Assembly (NCBI RefSeq): GCF_020615385.1 | Contig: NZ_JAJAVB010000037.1 | Location: forward strand, 84,170-148,169 | DNA: 64,000 bases | From: Jiella soli | GTDB lineage: Bacteria > Pseudomonadota > Alphaproteobacteria > Rhizobiales > Rhizobiaceae | Direction: 5' to 3' | Shown: one piece after another, positions 1 through 9,539 of the stretch | How positions within the stretch are numbered: the first letter of the stretch is position 1 | Layout: every line of letters starts with the position of its first letter | Program-made: the position numbers and the translations under genes | The notes under the pieces: model-generated | Databases searched by the model: none | Told to the model about the DNA's origin: nothing | The model's input: only the letters and a program-made list of their open reading frames with translations

Positions 1-7
1 GCGAGCC

Positions 8-169
8 TCAGTTCAGCGCGGGCGTCGAGAAGGTCGTGTCGAACCAGGGCAGGAGCAGGCCGACGGCGATCCAGCCGACCAGCAGCGACAGGAAGAGCAT
101 CGCGAGGAACAGCCAGCGCCTGACCTTGAAGCGGCTTTCCTTGTCGCGCCTCGGCGTGATGCGTTTCAT
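8..169 (-). CDS. Small single-pass membrane protein (53 aa)
   Basis: Read directly from the minus strand. A basic N-terminus (about residues 1-19, rich in R and K) is followed by one hydrophobic segment at about residues 20-41 and a short polar tail. Its ATG overlaps the stop of the PadR-like gene upstream in an ATGA junction, so it is probably translated as the last member of the membrane operon that starts near 6390. I do not recognise a family. The single membrane pass and the coupling are visible; any role with the UPF0182/DUF2254 proteins is inference. Confidence 0.5.
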   Translation of the reverse strand: MKRITPRRDKESRFKVRRWLFLAMLFLSLLVGWIAVGLLLPWFDTTFSTPALN

Positions 170-858
170 CGCCCGTCTCCCCCGCCCTTTGAGGCGTCAG
201 CGCCGCCGTTCTCCTTCCGGCTGTCACGGCCGCTTTGATCGTCGGTCTCTTGCCCGCCCTCAGTCGCCTGCGCGCTCGTGCCCTCCTCCGCCAGCCGGGC
301 GGCTTCATCGGCATCGCTCGCCGCGCCTTCTGGCCTCTCGTCCATCCCGCCCTCGCCCTGCCGCTTCTCGAGCGAATCCTCGCTGCGGACCGCCGTCCAG
401 AAGTCGAGGCACCGGCGTTCGAAGCGCACGCCGATGCGGGCGGCGGCGAGCGCGTAGCGCCATTCCGGCCGGTTCACGAGCAGGAGTTCGAGCCGCTCGT
501 ATTCGGCAAGGCGGGAGCGATGGAGCGCCAGGCGCCGCTCGACGATGCGGGCCTTGTCGAAGGGCTGGATCAGTCCGGCGAAATGGTGTTCGAGGAAGCC
601 GGGATCGTTCGAGGGCTCCCGCAGCCAGGCCCGCAGCCCCGCCTCTCCGGCGGGCGTGACGGTGTAGGTGCGCTGCTCGTTCCGGTCCCGGTCCTTCTGG
701 GAATAGAGAAGCCCGGCTGCGACCAGCATGTCTGGCTCGGCATAGAAGGGCTGCCGGTCCTGGTCGAAATAGTTGTTCGCGTCGTAGCGGCGCATCGCCG
801 CCACCAGAACGGTCACGAGGAGGACCAGGAGCGCGACGACGAGGATCAGCGTCAGCAT
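166..858 (-). CDS. Membrane-anchored PadR-like winged-helix protein
   Basis: An N-terminal hydrophobic helix (about residues 2-21) precedes a segment resembling the second half of a PadR winged helix: a GLLYSQKDRDRNEQRTYTVT stretch followed by PAGEAGLRAWL. After this comes a helical C-terminal effector-like region ending near residue 145, then a charged, low-complexity tail of about 85 residues. The canonical first PadR helix is missing and a transmembrane helix occupies its place. I take the ATG at 858, which overlaps the UPF0182 stop; a GTG nine bases upstream is the alternative. It may sense or scaffold at the membrane rather than bind DNA. Confidence 0.55.
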   Translation of the reverse strand: MLTLILVVALLVLLVTVLVAAMRRYDANNYFDQDRQPFYAEPDMLVAAGLLYSQKDRDRNEQRTYTVTPAGEAGLRAWLREPSNDPGFLEHHFAGLIQPFDKARIVERRLALHRSRLAEYERLELLLVNRPEWRYALAAARIGVRFERRCLDFWTAVRSEDSLEKRQGEGGMDERPEGAASDADEAARLAEEGTSAQATEGGQETDDQSGRDSRKENGGADASKGGGDGR

Positions 859-3842
859 TGCGGGCACCTTTCTTCCTGGTCTTGGGGAGAGTCCGTTGAA
901 TGCGGCTCGTCGGGCGGCACGGCCGTGGCGTCGTCCTCGCCTGTCGTGGATGACCGCGAGGACTGCCTGCGCGACGGCACGGAACCCGATGCCGGCCGAA
1001 GGCCGGACTCGTCATCGCCGATGGCGGCGCTGAGCGCGGCCTGCAGCGTGTCGCGCATGACGATCCGGTCCCCGTAGACCACCACCACCTTCTTCAACTC
1101 GGGGAGCGACGAGAGATCGGCTCCGAGAAGTTCCGAGACGGAGGACTTGTCGGCCTGGACGAAGAGCGGCTGGACATAGAGAAGCGCATCGGCGACCGGC
1201 AGCGTGACGAGCTGTCCGCGCGAGACGCGCGAGCCGGATTGCATGCGCAGCGTCATCCAGGCGGAAATCCGCGTGTCCTGGTCTATGCGGGCCTGCGCCT
1301 GGGCGGGACCCAGCACCGGCGTCGTCGGCGGGAAGTCGTAGGAGACGAGCCGGCCGTAGCTCTCCCCGTCGCTGAAGCCGACGAGATAGCCGCTGAGGAG
1401 ATTGCGCTTGTCCGGACTGAAGGGCTGGACGATCGCGAATTCATCCTCGTCCTCTCCGGGAAAGCGCGCGATCAGCCAGTAGGGCCTCAGGCCCTGGCGG
1501 CGTCTTTCGTAATCCGGTGTCTTTCGCTCGCTGCGCAGCGAGATGAAGGCGCTGTCCGGGGGGATCCGCCATGCGGCCTCCCGGGTGTAGTAGGCCTCCG
1601 GCGTGCGCATATGGTAGTCCGCCCACATCACGGACTGGATCCGGAAGAGGTCCTGCGGATAGCGCAGATGCGCCCTCAGCTCAGCGGAGGCCTCTTCGAG
1701 CGGCGTGAACGAGTCCGGGAAGACCTTTCTCCAGGCCTGAAGGACCTTGTCCTGCGGATCGACGACATAGAGCGTCACCGAGCCGTCATAGGCATCGACC
1801 ACCGCCTTGACGCTGCCGCGGATGTAGTTGGCCGTTCCCGAAAGTGAGGCCTCCTTGCTCATGAACACGTCCGCGATCAGCCCGCCGGCGCCCTGCTTGG
1901 GCTGGTCGACCTGCGTCAGATCGGCAAGATTGATCCGCCGCGAATAGGGCATCATGTCGGAGACGGTGTAGCCCTCGACGATCCACTTGATCCGCCCGTC
2001 GACCGCGACGGGATAGGGATTGCGATCGAGCTTGAGATAAGGCGCGACGCGGTGGATGCGGTCGCGGATCTCGCGATGGAAGAGCACCTTCGTGTCCTGG
2101 TCGAGCAGCCAGGTCAGCGACAGCCGGATATCCCAGAAGCGGATGGCGAATAAGAGCCGGCGAAACAGGCCGTCGACCGCGACGCCGCCCGTTCCGGAAT
2201 AGTCGGTGAAGGCGAAACCCACCCGCTCCGGGCGACAGTCAGAGCCGGCGGCCTCGTCCGGGGCGGCGTCGGCGCAGTCGCGCTGCTTGTCCGCGGTGGC
2301 CGGTCGGCCGTCCGGAGGCGGCACCGAACCGGCGTCGATCGGCCTGTCGAGCTCGATCGTGCTGGTGGTGACGATGGAATGATCCGGCGATCGTTCGCCA
2401 TAATAGATGCGCGGGTTGACCGAGCGGACCGCCTCCAGCCCCGTTGCGGGCATGTCGCGCACGAGGAACTCCGGCAGTCCCGCCGGCGTGAATTGCGTGC
2501 CGGACGCGGCGGCGAGCCCGTATCCGTGGCTGTAGATCAGCTTGGCGGTTTCCCATCGCCGGGAATCTTCGGGCAGGCGATCGATCGCGACCTCTCTCGC
2601 GCCGATCAAAAGCAGCGTCTTCTTGCCATCGATTTCGTAGCGGTCCACGTCGACCGGGCCGAAGTCGAAATAGGTCCGAAGGGCCTGCAGCTCGCGGAAG
2701 TTGATCGTCATCGTGTCGGGATCCCAGAGCCGCGTCTGCTCTATGGCGGACCGGTAGGTTTCGAGATCCTCCGGGGTCAGCTCGCCGGTTCCGGCGACGT
2801 CCCGCCTCTCCACCCTGTCGAGGCCGAAGCCGTATCGGGTGAAGGTGAGATGGTCCTCGATGAAGGGATATTCGCGCTCGAGCTCCTGCGGCTCGACGAC
2901 GAGGAGCTGGTAGATGTGCGGATAGAACCGCGCGACCGAGAGGCCGATCAGGAACAGCCAGATAAGAGCCAGGGTGGAGATGATCCAGCCCGGCTTGCGG
3001 ATGTTGATCTGGAACAGGATAAAGCCTGTCACGACCGCCGTCGCCACGAATTTGTAGGCGACGAGGCTGGCATTGGAATCGGTGAAGCCGAGCCCGGTGA
3101 TGACGCCGCGCTCCGAATAGCTGAGGAGATGGAGCTCGAGCACCATGCCCCAGCCGAGGAGAACCATCAGCCCGATCATCAGCGCGGAGAGATGGAGATT
3201 GACGAGGAACGGGATCTTGGCGCCCGGCGCCTGCGGGCGCAGGCCTCCGAAGAGGTAGCTCGTCAGGGAGGTGAGGACGAGCGTGACGAGGAGGCCGACG
3301 AAGGCCCAGCGATGGACCAGCGTGTACATCGGCAGCCGGAACATGAAGTAGCCGAGATCGCGCCCGAACTGCGGATCCTGGCGCCCCCATTCCGGCCCGT
3401 TCGACCACAGGAGATAGGTGTCCCAGTGGACGTAGACCGAGAGCGCGATGATCAGGCCGCACAGGAGCCCGATCGCCGTGATGATTGGGCGGGCGACCGG
3501 CGCGAGTATGCGCCGCCAGCGGTCGATCCGCCGTTCGCCTGCCGAGATCACCCGGTCGAGCGGCGCCGTCCGGCGGGCAATGTTCATGTTGACGATGACG
3601 AAGGTGCTCATCAGCACGAATGGGCAGATCGCCATCCAGAACTGCACCTCGAACATCGTCATGAGGACGTCGAGATAGCCGATCGCGTCGTACCAGAGGA
3701 TTTCCGTATAGGCCCATACCGACAGGAGGATCAGGATGAGCGAGACGGCGATCCCGATGATCGTCAGGAGGACGCGGCTCGTCAGGTGGCCGATCAGGTA
3801 GACGAGAAGGGCGCGGATGGCGATCCAGCTTCGCAGCGTCAT
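852..3842 (-). CDS. UPF0182 family membrane protein
   Basis: A 996-aa protein with about seven hydrophobic segments in the N-terminal third (roughly residues 10-45, 60-85, 110-135, 165-195, 205-235, 250-275, 280-300), followed by a large soluble domain. Size and layout match the UPF0182 (COG1615) family of uncharacterised membrane proteins. The motif region around residues 330-520 (EYPFIEDHLTFTRYGFGLD, NPRIYYGE) is typical. The biochemical role is unknown. Its ATG overlaps the DUF2254 stop by ATGA and its own stop overlaps the PadR-like gene, so the set is translationally coupled. The acidic, Ser-rich C-terminus (after about residue 950) is probably disordered. Confidence 0.85.
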   Translation of the reverse strand: MTLRSWIAIRALLVYLIGHLTSRVLLTIIGIAVSLILILLSVWAYTEILWYDAIGYLDVLMTMFEVQFWMAICPFVLMSTFVIVNMNIARRTAPLDRVISAGERRIDRWRRILAPVARPIITAIGLLCGLIIALSVYVHWDTYLLWSNGPEWGRQDPQFGRDLGYFMFRLPMYTLVHRWAFVGLLVTLVLTSLTSYLFGGLRPQAPGAKIPFLVNLHLSALMIGLMVLLGWGMVLELHLLSYSERGVITGLGFTDSNASLVAYKFVATAVVTGFILFQINIRKPGWIISTLALIWLFLIGLSVARFYPHIYQLLVVEPQELEREYPFIEDHLTFTRYGFGLDRVERRDVAGTGELTPEDLETYRSAIEQTRLWDPDTMTINFRELQALRTYFDFGPVDVDRYEIDGKKTLLLIGAREVAIDRLPEDSRRWETAKLIYSHGYGLAAASGTQFTPAGLPEFLVRDMPATGLEAVRSVNPRIYYGERSPDHSIVTTSTIELDRPIDAGSVPPPDGRPATADKQRDCADAAPDEAAGSDCRPERVGFAFTDYSGTGGVAVDGLFRRLLFAIRFWDIRLSLTWLLDQDTKVLFHREIRDRIHRVAPYLKLDRNPYPVAVDGRIKWIVEGYTVSDMMPYSRRINLADLTQVDQPKQGAGGLIADVFMSKEASLSGTANYIRGSVKAVVDAYDGSVTLYVVDPQDKVLQAWRKVFPDSFTPLEEASAELRAHLRYPQDLFRIQSVMWADYHMRTPEAYYTREAAWRIPPDSAFISLRSERKTPDYERRRQGLRPYWLIARFPGEDEDEFAIVQPFSPDKRNLLSGYLVGFSDGESYGRLVSYDFPPTTPVLGPAQAQARIDQDTRISAWMTLRMQSGSRVSRGQLVTLPVADALLYVQPLFVQADKSSVSELLGADLSSLPELKKVVVVYGDRIVMRDTLQAALSAAIGDDESGLRPASGSVPSRRQSSRSSTTGEDDATAVPPDEPHSTDSPQDQEERCPQC

Positions 3843-5194
3843 GGCGACCTCGGCGTCTGGCCTGTCAGGGCGGAACGGACCCGTCTCGCCGCGTCGGTGA
3901 GACGGTCGACATCGACGGATTGCTGGGCAGCGCCTTTGAATGCCTGCTCGATCCGCTCGAGCTGCGTTCGCACGGCGTCTCGCTGCTCCTGCGTCGCTGC
4001 GACGCGGGCGATGTCGGCGAGCATGTCGCAGAGGCAGACCCCGATGGTGATGTCGTCGGGCGCGGCCTGGCGGATCGGCGTAACGACGCGGTCGAGAAGG
4101 TCCGTGAAGGTCGGCTGGGGGACGATGACCCGAAGGACACCGTCCTCGTCGTGGAACCTGCGGTCCCCGAGGCGAAAACCCGTGAGCTTCACCAGGAGGA
4201 TCTCCAGCGAGGAGATCGCGTTGCAGGCGGTCGTCGGATCGTTGATGGCCGGCGACAGCGCCCTCAGGGCGACGTCGGTCAGTTGGACGAAGCCGAAGGC
4301 GACGTCGTCCTCCAGCGAGCGATCAGCGGTCAGCTGGATCGCGACCGTGAACTCGTCTCGCGTGTCCTCGGCCGGCGGCGGCTTGCTCCCCTCGCCATTA
4401 GACCAGGTCCAGCCGATCGGCGTGCCGGCCGCGACATGCTCGCCGATCGTGCGCACGAGGCAGAGGACGACGTCGCGCTTCCTGGCAAAGCGGACGAGGT
4501 CCTTCCCGTCGATCCGACGCACGATACCGGATTTGTCGAGGACGATCGGCTCTGCCTGCTCCGGGATCTCGACGGCGCTCTCCGCGCCTTCGGCGCCGTC
4601 ACCGTCTTCGTGGTCGTCGAGGCGCTCGAAGGCTTCGCCGATCGCCTTGCGGGTCTTGCGTTCGATGTAGCCGAGGATGCTCTCGACCCGGATCGACTGC
4701 ACCACGTGGTGGATGAAGACGATCAGCGCGACGATGCAGCAGAGGATCAGGACGAAGGCCACCGTCACCGCAAAGCTCGGCACGAAGGACTCGTCGGCAC
4801 GGATCGCCCTCACCACGGTCAGGCTGTAGACGAAGGTGAAGATGAAGATGCCGATGATGATCTGCGTCCCACGGCTGCGCAGGAACTGTCCCGGCAGCCG
4901 GGGCGAGTACTGCGAGCTGGCGAGCTGCAGGACGACCATCGCGATGGAGAAGACGAGCGTCGCGACGGTCAGCGAGGTCGTGGCGACCGTCTGGACGAAG
5001 TCGCGGGCGCCGGCCGCTCCTCCCGTCGAAAGGAAGAAGCTGAGCTGGCTCGGCATGGTGAACCCGACCTCGATCAGCGCCTGGGCGGCGCCGAGGGCCA
5101 GGAGCGCCAGGGTCACCGGCACCACCCAGACGGCGTTCGCGAAGGACAGCTTCAGCCGGGCGAGAAGCGTCTTTGCTCGCAGCCGAGTGATCAC
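3839..5194 (-). CDS. DUF2254 family predicted membrane protein
   Basis: A 451-aa protein with four N-terminal hydrophobic segments (about residues 18-38, 60-82, 95-120, 130-155) and a soluble C-terminal half. The segments FTMPSQLSFFLSTGG, SQYSPRLPGQFLR and ALSPAINDPTTACNA are diagnostic of DUF2254, whose function is unknown. The start is a GTG at 5194, inferred from a GTGA overlap with the stop of the channel-like gene. The next gene, UPF0182, begins by ATGA overlap. Membership in an operon with a pore-loop protein suggests a shared membrane function, but the sequence shows no mechanism. Confidence 0.85.
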   Translation of the reverse strand: MITRLRAKTLLARLKLSFANAVWVVPVTLALLALGAAQALIEVGFTMPSQLSFFLSTGGAAGARDFVQTVATTSLTVATLVFSIAMVVLQLASSQYSPRLPGQFLRSRGTQIIIGIFIFTFVYSLTVVRAIRADESFVPSFAVTVAFVLILCCIVALIVFIHHVVQSIRVESILGYIERKTRKAIGEAFERLDDHEDGDGAEGAESAVEIPEQAEPIVLDKSGIVRRIDGKDLVRFARKRDVVLCLVRTIGEHVAAGTPIGWTWSNGEGSKPPPAEDTRDEFTVAIQLTADRSLEDDVAFGFVQLTDVALRALSPAINDPTTACNAISSLEILLVKLTGFRLGDRRFHDEDGVLRVIVPQPTFTDLLDRVVTPIRQAAPDDITIGVCLCDMLADIARVAATQEQRDAVRTQLERIEQAFKGAAQQSVDVDRLTDAARRVRSALTGQTPRSP

Positions 5195-6390
5195 GACCCG
5201 GCTCCGGCGACATGTTCGAGCGGCTGCGGCCTGTCTTTCGGCCCGCGCGAAATGATCGAGACGAGCGACGAGGATCGGCCCGGCCGCAGCCGTTCCGAGT
5301 AGCCGAGATCCGCCAGCATCGCCTCTTCGAGATCGTGCATCGACACGGCGAAGCAGAGCCATTGGCGGTAGACGGAAAAGTCCTCCTTGAGCCCTTCACC
5401 TCCCTGCGCCTGCTGGCCGGCCCGGACGTCCGCGCGCTCGGTCAGGAACCGCTCGACCCAGGCATCGGGAGCATAGAGTTCGCCGCTGCGCGCTGCCGCG
5501 AAGCTCTCGAGCGAGACGGGGACCACCCGTGTCTGGCGGCGCACCGGCACGATCTCGTCGCGCAGATCGCCCGCAAGTTCGAGGAGCGACCGGCGCAGCG
5601 CCGACAGAAGAGGCTCAAGGCCCGCCGCCCGGCTCGCCGGGACCTGCCAGGTCAGTGCGGCGCAGGTCTGCGCAATACGCCGCAAGGTCTGGGGATAGCC
5701 GCGCTCCTTCCGCTTCGGGCGGAAGAAATAGACAATCGGATAGCGGTTCAGTCCCTCGTGCAGATCGACGACGAGATCCTGCATCTCCTGGAGCCGGGTC
5801 TGCAGGTCTGTCCCGTCGCGCGCGATGGCGAGGGAGACAGCCCGCGAAGACTGCTCGTCCGTGACATCCAGCCGCTGCGACAGGAGCGTGCCCGCGCGGC
5901 TGAAGGCGGAGAGGACGCCCTGGACGCCGAGATAGTAGGTGACGGTCAGCGTGATGATGATGCTGCCGAGGATCGCTTCCAGCGCCACCGTGACCGAATA
6001 GGCCATGTTGGACGGACTGATCTCGACGAAGCCGATTGTCGAGAGAGTGACGAAGCTCAGACGCAGGGCATTGGCGAGATCCGGCTGGGAGTTGCCGCCG
6101 GTGAAATAGTCGTCCGGCTGCAGCCCGCCGAAATAGACCAAGGCGAAACCGAAGACGAGACCGATCGTCCAGACGCCGATCATCACCGGGATCATCAGGG
6201 GCGCCGCGAAGCTCAGCATGTCGTGGTGGCCCTGCGGCGGCACCAGCCGGGCAAGCTGCCGGAATCCCCACCACAGGGACCGGTAGATCCTTCTCGAAAA
6301 CAGGCTCCGCCCGTTCGTGTCGAGGACCGTCAGAAAGACGTCCAGAAGCACGAGCGAGATCAGAAACACTCCCGAGATCAGGACCAGCAT
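5191..6390 (-). CDS. Two-TM pore-loop (potassium channel-like) protein
   Basis: A 399-aa protein with an N-terminal hydrophobic helix (residues 1-22), a membrane helix at about 68-90, a pore-helix-like segment at about 105-125 and another helix at about 132-155, then a long cytosolic domain. The pore loop reads LSFVTLSTIGFVEISPSN, resembling Ion_trans_2 channels but with TIGF in place of TVGYGD, so potassium selectivity is doubtful. It is the first gene of the DUF2254/UPF0182/PadR-like operon. The promoter probably lies in the AT-rich stretch at 6420-6530. Confidence 0.65.
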   Translation of the reverse strand: MLVLISGVFLISLVLLDVFLTVLDTNGRSLFSRRIYRSLWWGFRQLARLVPPQGHHDMLSFAAPLMIPVMIGVWTIGLVFGFALVYFGGLQPDDYFTGGNSQPDLANALRLSFVTLSTIGFVEISPSNMAYSVTVALEAILGSIIITLTVTYYLGVQGVLSAFSRAGTLLSQRLDVTDEQSSRAVSLAIARDGTDLQTRLQEMQDLVVDLHEGLNRYPIVYFFRPKRKERGYPQTLRRIAQTCAALTWQVPASRAAGLEPLLSALRRSLLELAGDLRDEIVPVRRQTRVVPVSLESFAAARSGELYAPDAWVERFLTERADVRAGQQAQGGEGLKEDFSVYRQWLCFAVSMHDLEEAMLADLGYSERLRPGRSSSLVSIISRGPKDRPQPLEHVAGAGS

Positions 6391-7164
6391 GCGTCACCTT
6401 CAGATCTGAAAACAAGACCGAGAGATGAACACTGCCGACTAGATGATAAGAATGGCTTTAACCGAAAATTATGCTTTGAATTTAATTAAAACTTTATATA
6501 ATTCAAAAGCTAATCGAATTTGATATGCGTTGATCGGCACTATTGTTCCGATTGCGGACTGTTCGCGACGGAACCGTCGATATGCCCGGCCCCAAGCGTT
6601 TCCCGACCGGGCCGTGTCGGCGAGCAATCAGTGTCGAAAATTCTCTGGGGCAAATTGGAGAAGGCGTGGCGTGCCCATTCTGGCGACTGACGCCCGCTTT
6701 GACGTCGGTCGAGCGGGATCTGCGTCTCGGACGGCCGCGGCCTCGGCGTGTCGCGGGCCAGTTACCCGCGGCTGTGCGCGGCATCACCCGAACAGCTTGC
6801 GGATGTCGCGATCAGCCCGTTCCGACTCCGGTGGGAGGCCTCGGCGCGGACGTTTCCATCGCCGGCTTCCTCTTCGATCAAGGCCGCCAGACCTGCGGCC
6901 AGTGCCGGGACAGACGTCCTGAATCGGCCATCAGGCGACGTGCAGCTGCGATCGGAGGAGCCGGCGAGACCCCTCCGTTCAATTGCCCGCCCTTCTCCGA
7001 TGAGCCTCCGCCGGTGGACGCCTCAAGCCTCAAAGCAGGAACTCCGGTCGGCCTCGGCTTCCGGCACGGCGGGCGCACCGAGATGGGTGGCCGCCGCTAC
7101 CGGAGGCGACTGCCGGCTCTGTCGAGGCCTGGAAGGGTGCGGGACATCCCTTTCCCGCCCTGCC
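6391..7164. other. Intergenic region with AT-rich promoter zone, no convincing gene
   Basis: Bases 6440-6530 are strikingly AT-rich compared with the surroundings and lie upstream of the minus-strand channel operon, so they probably hold its promoter. From 6540 to 7164 several frames are open by chance, but the translations are Arg/Pro/Gly-rich with no domain-like segment and no good ribosome-binding sites. I call nothing there. Confidence 0.5.
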
Positions 7165-7812
7165 TCACTTCTCCAGCAAGAACCAGGTCACGTCGTCCTG
7201 CGGCGCCCAATTGTCGCGGTGCCAGACGAAGCCATAGTCGACGAGCTTCAAGCCGTAGCGATCCATCAGATCACCGGCGAAGTCGCGCTTGAACAGACGG
7301 TCCTGATGCCCGCGATAGGGCACGGCCACCGGCGTCGGGTTGTAGTATTCGGCGACGACGACATAGCGCCGGGAGAGCGCAACGAGATTGTCGTAGGCTG
7401 CAGCGAGATGGTCCGGGCTGATATGGATAAGCACGCCGCAGGTGAAGGTGAGGTCGGCGGCCGGCAGGTCGAGCGGCGAGAGGATCGTGCCGGTGGTCAC
7501 CTCCGCGACGCCGAGCTTTCGCGCTTCCTCGGCCGATTGGGAATTGATCTCGATAGCGCGCAGCGCGACGTCCGGCGCGATCTTGCTCAGCGCCTGGAGA
7601 TTGAGTCCGATATTGCACCCGAGTTCGCAGATCGATTCGACGCCGTGCGCGCCCCGCAGGATCCGGCTCCACATCGCGATCTTCGACAGGAGCCACCGCT
7701 CCGATTGGTTGCGTTCGCGGTAGCCGGCACCGAAGTCGCCGGCCCAGAAGCGTTCCTGTTCAGTTTCAAAGGTCATGGCGTCAGTTTTCCGTTTCGGCGG
7801 CTGAGAGGACAT
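7165..7812 (-). CDS. SAM-dependent methyltransferase, pseudaminic-acid-associated type
   Basis: A 215-aa class I methyltransferase. The SAM-binding motif I is ICELGCNIGLNLQAL (about residues 61-75), with an acidic motif II near AIEINSQSAEEA. The N-terminal signature EQERFWAGDFGAGYRERN and the C-terminal HRDNWAPQDDVTWFLLEK match the pseudaminic acid biosynthesis-associated methylase family as I recall it. No pse/neu sugar genes are in this window, so the substrate is inferred from the family only. It follows the 537-aa unknown gene with a TGATG overlap, implying joint translation and perhaps a shared role in glycan or flagellin modification. Confidence 0.75.
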   Translation of the reverse strand: MSSQPPKRKTDAMTFETEQERFWAGDFGAGYRERNQSERWLLSKIAMWSRILRGAHGVESICELGCNIGLNLQALSKIAPDVALRAIEINSQSAEEARKLGVAEVTTGTILSPLDLPAADLTFTCGVLIHISPDHLAAAYDNLVALSRRYVVVAEYYNPTPVAVPYRGHQDRLFKRDFAGDLMDRYGLKLVDYGFVWHRDNWAPQDDVTWFLLEK

Positions 7813-9425
7813 CAGAACGCATGGTCGCCGCCGACCTGTGCGCCGTCGGTGGAGACGTAGAAGGCGTCGCTCATGTAGGATTCGGCCGTCACCGTCACCC
7901 AGCCGGTCTCGCCGCCCAGGAATTCCGCCAGCGCGCCATCCTTCGCCGGATCGAAGACCAGGCTTGCATTGGGCTTCAGGAGCGCCTCGCCCGGCATCTT
8001 CTCGCCCGCCTCGTTGATCACCTCCCAGCGCACCAGCTGGCCTTCCGGGTCGGGCTCGACCGAGAGCGAGGTGTTGGAGAACCAGGCAAGGACGTTGCGC
8101 GCCCCTCCGACCGGCATCCAGCGCCGGTTGAACGGTTTGGCGGTCGTCGCCGGCCCGAGCGCGAGAGGCGAGAAGCAGATATTGGTGCCGAGCGCTCCGC
8201 CGCGCCTGGCGATGTTCAGCCCGAGCTTGAAACGCCTGGGAAAGGACGAATCCGGCGTGCGGAAGCCGAAGAAGGCGCTCTTGACGCCCTCGGCGCCGCC
8301 AAATGCTTCGCCGACATTCCGCAAGCTGTCGAGGTCGAAGACGGCATGGGCCTGCAGAGGCGCGGAAGCATCATCCGCCCCCTCGCCCGTCAGGATCGTC
8401 CGGCTTTCCAGGAGCGTGCCGTCTTCCGCATAGAGCCGGACCAGGATTTCGCCGCGGAACGACTTGTTCGAGCCGTAGGAGACGAGCTCGGTGCGGAACT
8501 GCGCGGGATCGATCAGCGGTATCGCGAAGGCCGCATCGAACAGCGCGCCGTCCGACATGTTCGTGCAGGTGACCGCGTCCTCGGCGACGTCGAGCGCTTC
8601 CAGGATCTGGTCCGACGTGTCGAAGAAGCTGTGGGTCAGCGTCGGCACGTTGTCCCGGCTGATCTGCCCGCAATAGAGCCGCGGGAAGACGTCGACGATG
8701 TCATGCGCGATACGGACCTTGGCGAGACCGGGTGTCTTCGCCTCGGCCTCGAACAGGTCCTCGAGGAAAATGGTGTGCAGTCGCGCATAGGCGGCGTTCG
8801 CCGGCTCGAGCGTCGTCGTGAAGCACCGGCCATCGGCCCGGTCGAGATGGATCGTCAGATGGTAGCGTCCGGCATGGCCGCCGGGGAACGATACGTAGTT
8901 GCGAGTCGCCGCGGCGAAGACGACGTCGAAGCCCGTCTGCGGCGCCCCGATCGCGTAGTCCTTGATGGTCTCGCCGTCATTGTAGGTCCTGGCGCAGCTA
9001 TGGACCGCGGACAGCCCGTCCGCCGACTGGTAGAACAGCGTGACGGCGGGATAGCTGTACAGCGGCGCCCGTTCGGAGAAGACTTCGACTTCGAGCGAGG
9101 CCGAGAAGCCGTCCGAGAGCCCCAACCCGCCGATCCCGAACAGGGCGTTGAGGTCGAGATTGTGCGACCGCACGTCCTCGATGGACAGGAGCCGGATGCC
9201 GAGTTCGCCGCCATCGGCCCTGCGCAAGGTCAGCTGGATGACGACGCAGGTGTCGTGTTTCCAGGCCCAGTAGCTCAGGAAACTCAGGACGCAAATCGTG
9301 TCCTTGCGCACGAAGATCGGAAAGATCGTCGACGCCCGGTGCCGCCGGTCGACGGCGATCGATTGATCGATCTCGCCGGACGTCGCCTGGGCGCTCTTCG
9401 ACGCGAGGAAAACAGGTGCATTCAT
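7812..9425 (-). CDS. Conserved hypothetical protein, 537 aa
   Basis: No signal peptide or membrane helix is evident. The sequence looks like a real globular protein with regular beta-rich segments and few low-complexity runs, but I do not recognise a domain. The ATG at 9425 is preceded by a strong GGAGG. The gene overlaps the downstream methyltransferase by one base. Repeated references to beta-sandwich-like stretches (for example residues 440-530) could suggest a surface or carbohydrate-related protein; that is speculation. Confidence 0.6.
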   Translation of the reverse strand: MNAPVFLASKSAQATSGEIDQSIAVDRRHRASTIFPIFVRKDTICVLSFLSYWAWKHDTCVVIQLTLRRADGGELGIRLLSIEDVRSHNLDLNALFGIGGLGLSDGFSASLEVEVFSERAPLYSYPAVTLFYQSADGLSAVHSCARTYNDGETIKDYAIGAPQTGFDVVFAAATRNYVSFPGGHAGRYHLTIHLDRADGRCFTTTLEPANAAYARLHTIFLEDLFEAEAKTPGLAKVRIAHDIVDVFPRLYCGQISRDNVPTLTHSFFDTSDQILEALDVAEDAVTCTNMSDGALFDAAFAIPLIDPAQFRTELVSYGSNKSFRGEILVRLYAEDGTLLESRTILTGEGADDASAPLQAHAVFDLDSLRNVGEAFGGAEGVKSAFFGFRTPDSSFPRRFKLGLNIARRGGALGTNICFSPLALGPATTAKPFNRRWMPVGGARNVLAWFSNTSLSVEPDPEGQLVRWEVINEAGEKMPGEALLKPNASLVFDPAKDGALAEFLGGETGWVTVTAESYMSDAFYVSTDGAQVGGDHAF

Positions 9426-9539
9426 GGACGCCTCCGCAGTAGCCGGAAGCGTTTCTAGGTTGCCAAGCCTACTTTAAGCTGGTGTCGCGAACGCTGCGGG
9501 TTTGCGCTCGCCGCCGTCACGCAGGTCGCCGCACCCGAT

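Noticed and set aside
2379..4670. 763-aa plus-strand open frame
   Set aside because: Antisense shadow of the UPF0182 and DUF2254 genes; Arg/Asp-rich composition, no domain, no ribosome-binding site.
7821..9458. 545-aa plus-strand open frame
   Set aside because: Antisense to the 537-aa gene, which has GGAGG and coupling to the methyltransferase.
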